DNA of 62,000 nucleotides from Symbiodinium natans (taxonomy: Eukaryota > Sar > Dinophyceae > Suessiales > Symbiodiniaceae). Every line of letters starts with the position of its first letter. Position 1 is the first letter of the stretch. Under the pieces are notes generated by a model. It was given only the letters and a program-made list of their open reading frames with translations. It was not told the origin of the DNA and did no database searches. The stretch is from NCBI GenBank assembly GCA_905221605.1, contig CAJNDS010002459.1, positions 52,501 to 114,500 on the forward strand, written 5' to 3'. The translations under genes were made by a program, and so were the position numbers. Shown here in pieces: positions 59,958-62,000 of the stretch.

Positions 59958-60020
59958 GAACCCCCCAAAACAACCCCCTATAGAACCCCCGTATAGAACC
60001 CCCCCCTATAGAACCCCCTC
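59958..60020 (+). repeat. CCCCCTATAGAA short tandem repeat
   Basis: Four imperfect copies of TATAGAACCCCC with variable C-run length. Confidence 0.8.
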
Positions 60021-62000
60021 AACACCCAAAAGATCCTGATTTTCCTCAAAAAAACCCAGAAGGACCTCGAAAGCAAACGCAGAGTCTCCCAACCTGGTGG
60101 CCGCACTGGCAGTTTGCGCGGCCAGAGGCACTGCCTCCACTCCTGAAGAATGGGACTTCGTCGGGCTGAAGATGGTTTGTGGGTTGAGCAGCGTCAAAAC
60201 GCCAGAAACACATTTTGGCGCTTTTGACTCCGAAACCCATGCAAATCGAACCACCCGCTTTTACTCTCGGATTCAATTTACCTCGTGCTCTTTATGCTCT
60301 TTAAGGCCGCGCCTGGAGCCTTGTGCACTGCTCCACCGATGCTAAATCGGTGACGCCAGTTGCCTAAAGTTCCATCTGCAATTCTGAGAGCAGAATGCGC
60401 TCACATCCTGCGACACGTATCTATGATGCGCACGCCACTCGCCAGGTGGCGGGTGGCCTGCAGTGCAGGGACCATTAGCTGCATCTGACAGAATTACTAC
60501 CAAACATGCAAAGCATGCCAAGGTTCCGAGAGCAGGTTTCCCGAACGTCGCACGCGAAACGTTTCTGCTGCCTTCTTAGCAATTATGCATCCCACATCGT
60601 CGGGTGCCCCCACTCAGAAGTACACCAAGTGCCTTTGCTCAGTGGTTCGGCCTCTGTAAGCACATAGAAGGCCTAGCCAAAACCTTTAATCCCCCCCTCC
60701 ATATCAAAACACTAGTACACTATCTAGTGCGGGACCGGCTCGTCATTCGAGCTCTTCGGGCCGAGCCTTCAGGATGTGGAGGCGCCACCCTGCAAGGCAC
60801 ACAGCGCGGCGCACAGACGCAGACAGAGAACACAGAAGCGCACCACGTCTGCACGGTTTTGCGCTTCGCACATCTTTCGCTTCTTCCTGGATGCCTCCGT
60901 GCTACTCCCGCATGCGTGGCTCGGAAGCCGTCTCCTCCAATCGCAAATCAGAGCATTCTGGACGTGAGATGAACCGAACAAGGCTGACAGCTGACGGATC
61001 CTGCGATGCCGGTGCCGATGACATCCGACATGAACACACATTTGCTTCAACTGATGCTTGCCATGAAGGCTTGTGCTAAGTCATTAGCATATCAACTTCA
61101 TAACCTGATCTCTCCAAACTGTGTCTGCATGAGTGTCTGGGTAATTTGTGATGAGACTGAAGTCCAGCACTTTGCCGCACCGATGTGCCTATGCTACGAG
61201 ACAGAGCCAGAGCACGCGATGAAGAAAGACCAGGGTCTCAAGCGTATATAGTTATGGGGCCAACATCTATCACGGTGTCTGTGTGTGGTTGTGTCTGGTC
61301 GTGTGGTTGTTTGTGTCTGTGTTACTGAAGCTACTTCGACACATGCTCAAGCAACGGACATGGACCTCCAGTTATCAAGTCCTGCTGCCGCAAGTCCAGG
61401 CGACTAAAAACCCACCCGACATATCAGCCGAAACTGCTCTTGAAAATCAGGTTGAACCTGCCGAACACTCATTTCATCGAGCCGAGTACAGCCCATCATC
61501 AAGGTGTGCAATCATGCAAAGTGCAGCTGAGCTTGTGACGTTGAGCATCAGCAGGGTGTTGGACAAGTGTTCCAGGGGACAGCCTCAGCATGTGCTGCAT
61601 TGTATGCAGCAGAAAGCCACGTTCACTGCATGCCTTTGGGTCTTCTGCCAATCTTTCTTGCACCAACACTCCAGATCCTGCTTCATCACAGGATGGCGAA
61701 CACAGCCTGTACAAAAGCTTGCTGCTGGCTGGCTGGAATGCGACATGTGGGAGGAAACGCCTTCCTCACTGAACAGGTCAAGCCTGGCCCAAACTGGTCA
61801 AAACTCGCGGAGTTCGGGCAAGACTGGCTTGCCCCGATCAGAACACGGCAAGACTAGAAAGGAAAACAGAGCCGTGTGGATCGTGCGGAAAGGTGAAACC
61901 CTACGTCTACATGTGGCAAGCTCAGGTCTCGGGTTCGGCTGTTCCGTTGGCCTTGCATCTGCTTTTCAAAGTCTGCACCCCATGCCGGCCCATGCCGTAC

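Larger units (their letters stand above)
58343..62000. other. No recognised gene
   Basis: Short frames only. It holds an AT-rich patch at 58795-58890, a degenerate telomere-like block (59042-59120), a small foldback (59646-59765), CCCCCTATAGAA repeats (59958-60020) and a GT-rich stretch at 61275-61325. Confidence 0.4.

Noticed and set aside
60604-61251. Frames of 81-122 codons near the right end
   Set aside because: Three overlapping frames of similar length, none with a recognisable motif.
1-62000. Dinoflagellate spliced-leader relics, tRNA, 5S rRNA or snRNA genes
   Set aside because: No sufficiently long match was seen by eye on either strand; a tRNA/Rfam scan would settle it.

Overview
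The window is eukaryotic nuclear DNA. It is gene-poor and rich in retroelements and simple repeats, with many interstitial TTTAGGG/CCCTAAA (plant/alga-type telomere) blocks. Together with a very long APE-RT-RNase H LINE and unidirectional intron-bearing genes, this best fits a dinoflagellate, probably of the Symbiodiniaceae type. That assignment is an inference: no spliced leader, rRNA or tRNA was found to confirm it, and another TTTAGGG-telomere alga is possible.

Left part (1-11.7 kb, all minus strand): two related retroelements lie in tandem. Both have the order ORF A - ORF B - in-frame UGA - (GIY-YIG endonuclease + reverse transcriptase). The endonuclease is N-terminal to the RT, as in the permuted Naiad/Chlamys-type Penelope-like elements. 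The copy at 4351-11596 is complete. It is bounded by 385-bp direct repeats that differ at one base and sits between compound CA/CGCA microsatellites. The copy at 1-3310 is divergent and runs off the left edge. ORF B ends in a shared WGLPVQLAA block, and ORF A carries a shared HG(S/T) domain that may be ADP-ribosyltransferase-like. This element family is the most interesting thing in the window.

Middle (11.7-45 kb): mostly non-coding. There is a CTA trinucleotide tract (13.8-14.1 kb), a 1.6-kb C-rich minisatellite whose core motif switches strand (15.6-17.2 kb), a full-length LINE on the plus strand (about 23.3-30.6 kb), and a 1-kb polypyrimidine 9-mer array (31.66-32.68 kb). Telomere-like blocks, two small dispersed repeat families and a few isolated exon-like segments lie between them.

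Right part (45-62 kb): two recognisable minus-strand host genes, an EF-hand-like protein (45.5-46.8 kb) and a major facilitator transporter exon (47.3-48.6 kb), are separated from the next region by telomere-like arrays. Then come a triplicated segment with a conserved short protein motif (49.9-51 kb), a 3.7-kb minisatellite built of 53- and 22-bp units (51.7-55.3 kb), and a foldback (57.2-57.5 kb) inside palindromic TAGGCC repeats with inverted minisatellite pieces beside it. From 58.4 kb to the end no gene is convincing.

Most long open frames inside microsatellites and minisatellites are by-products of repeats without stop codons and are not listed as genes.
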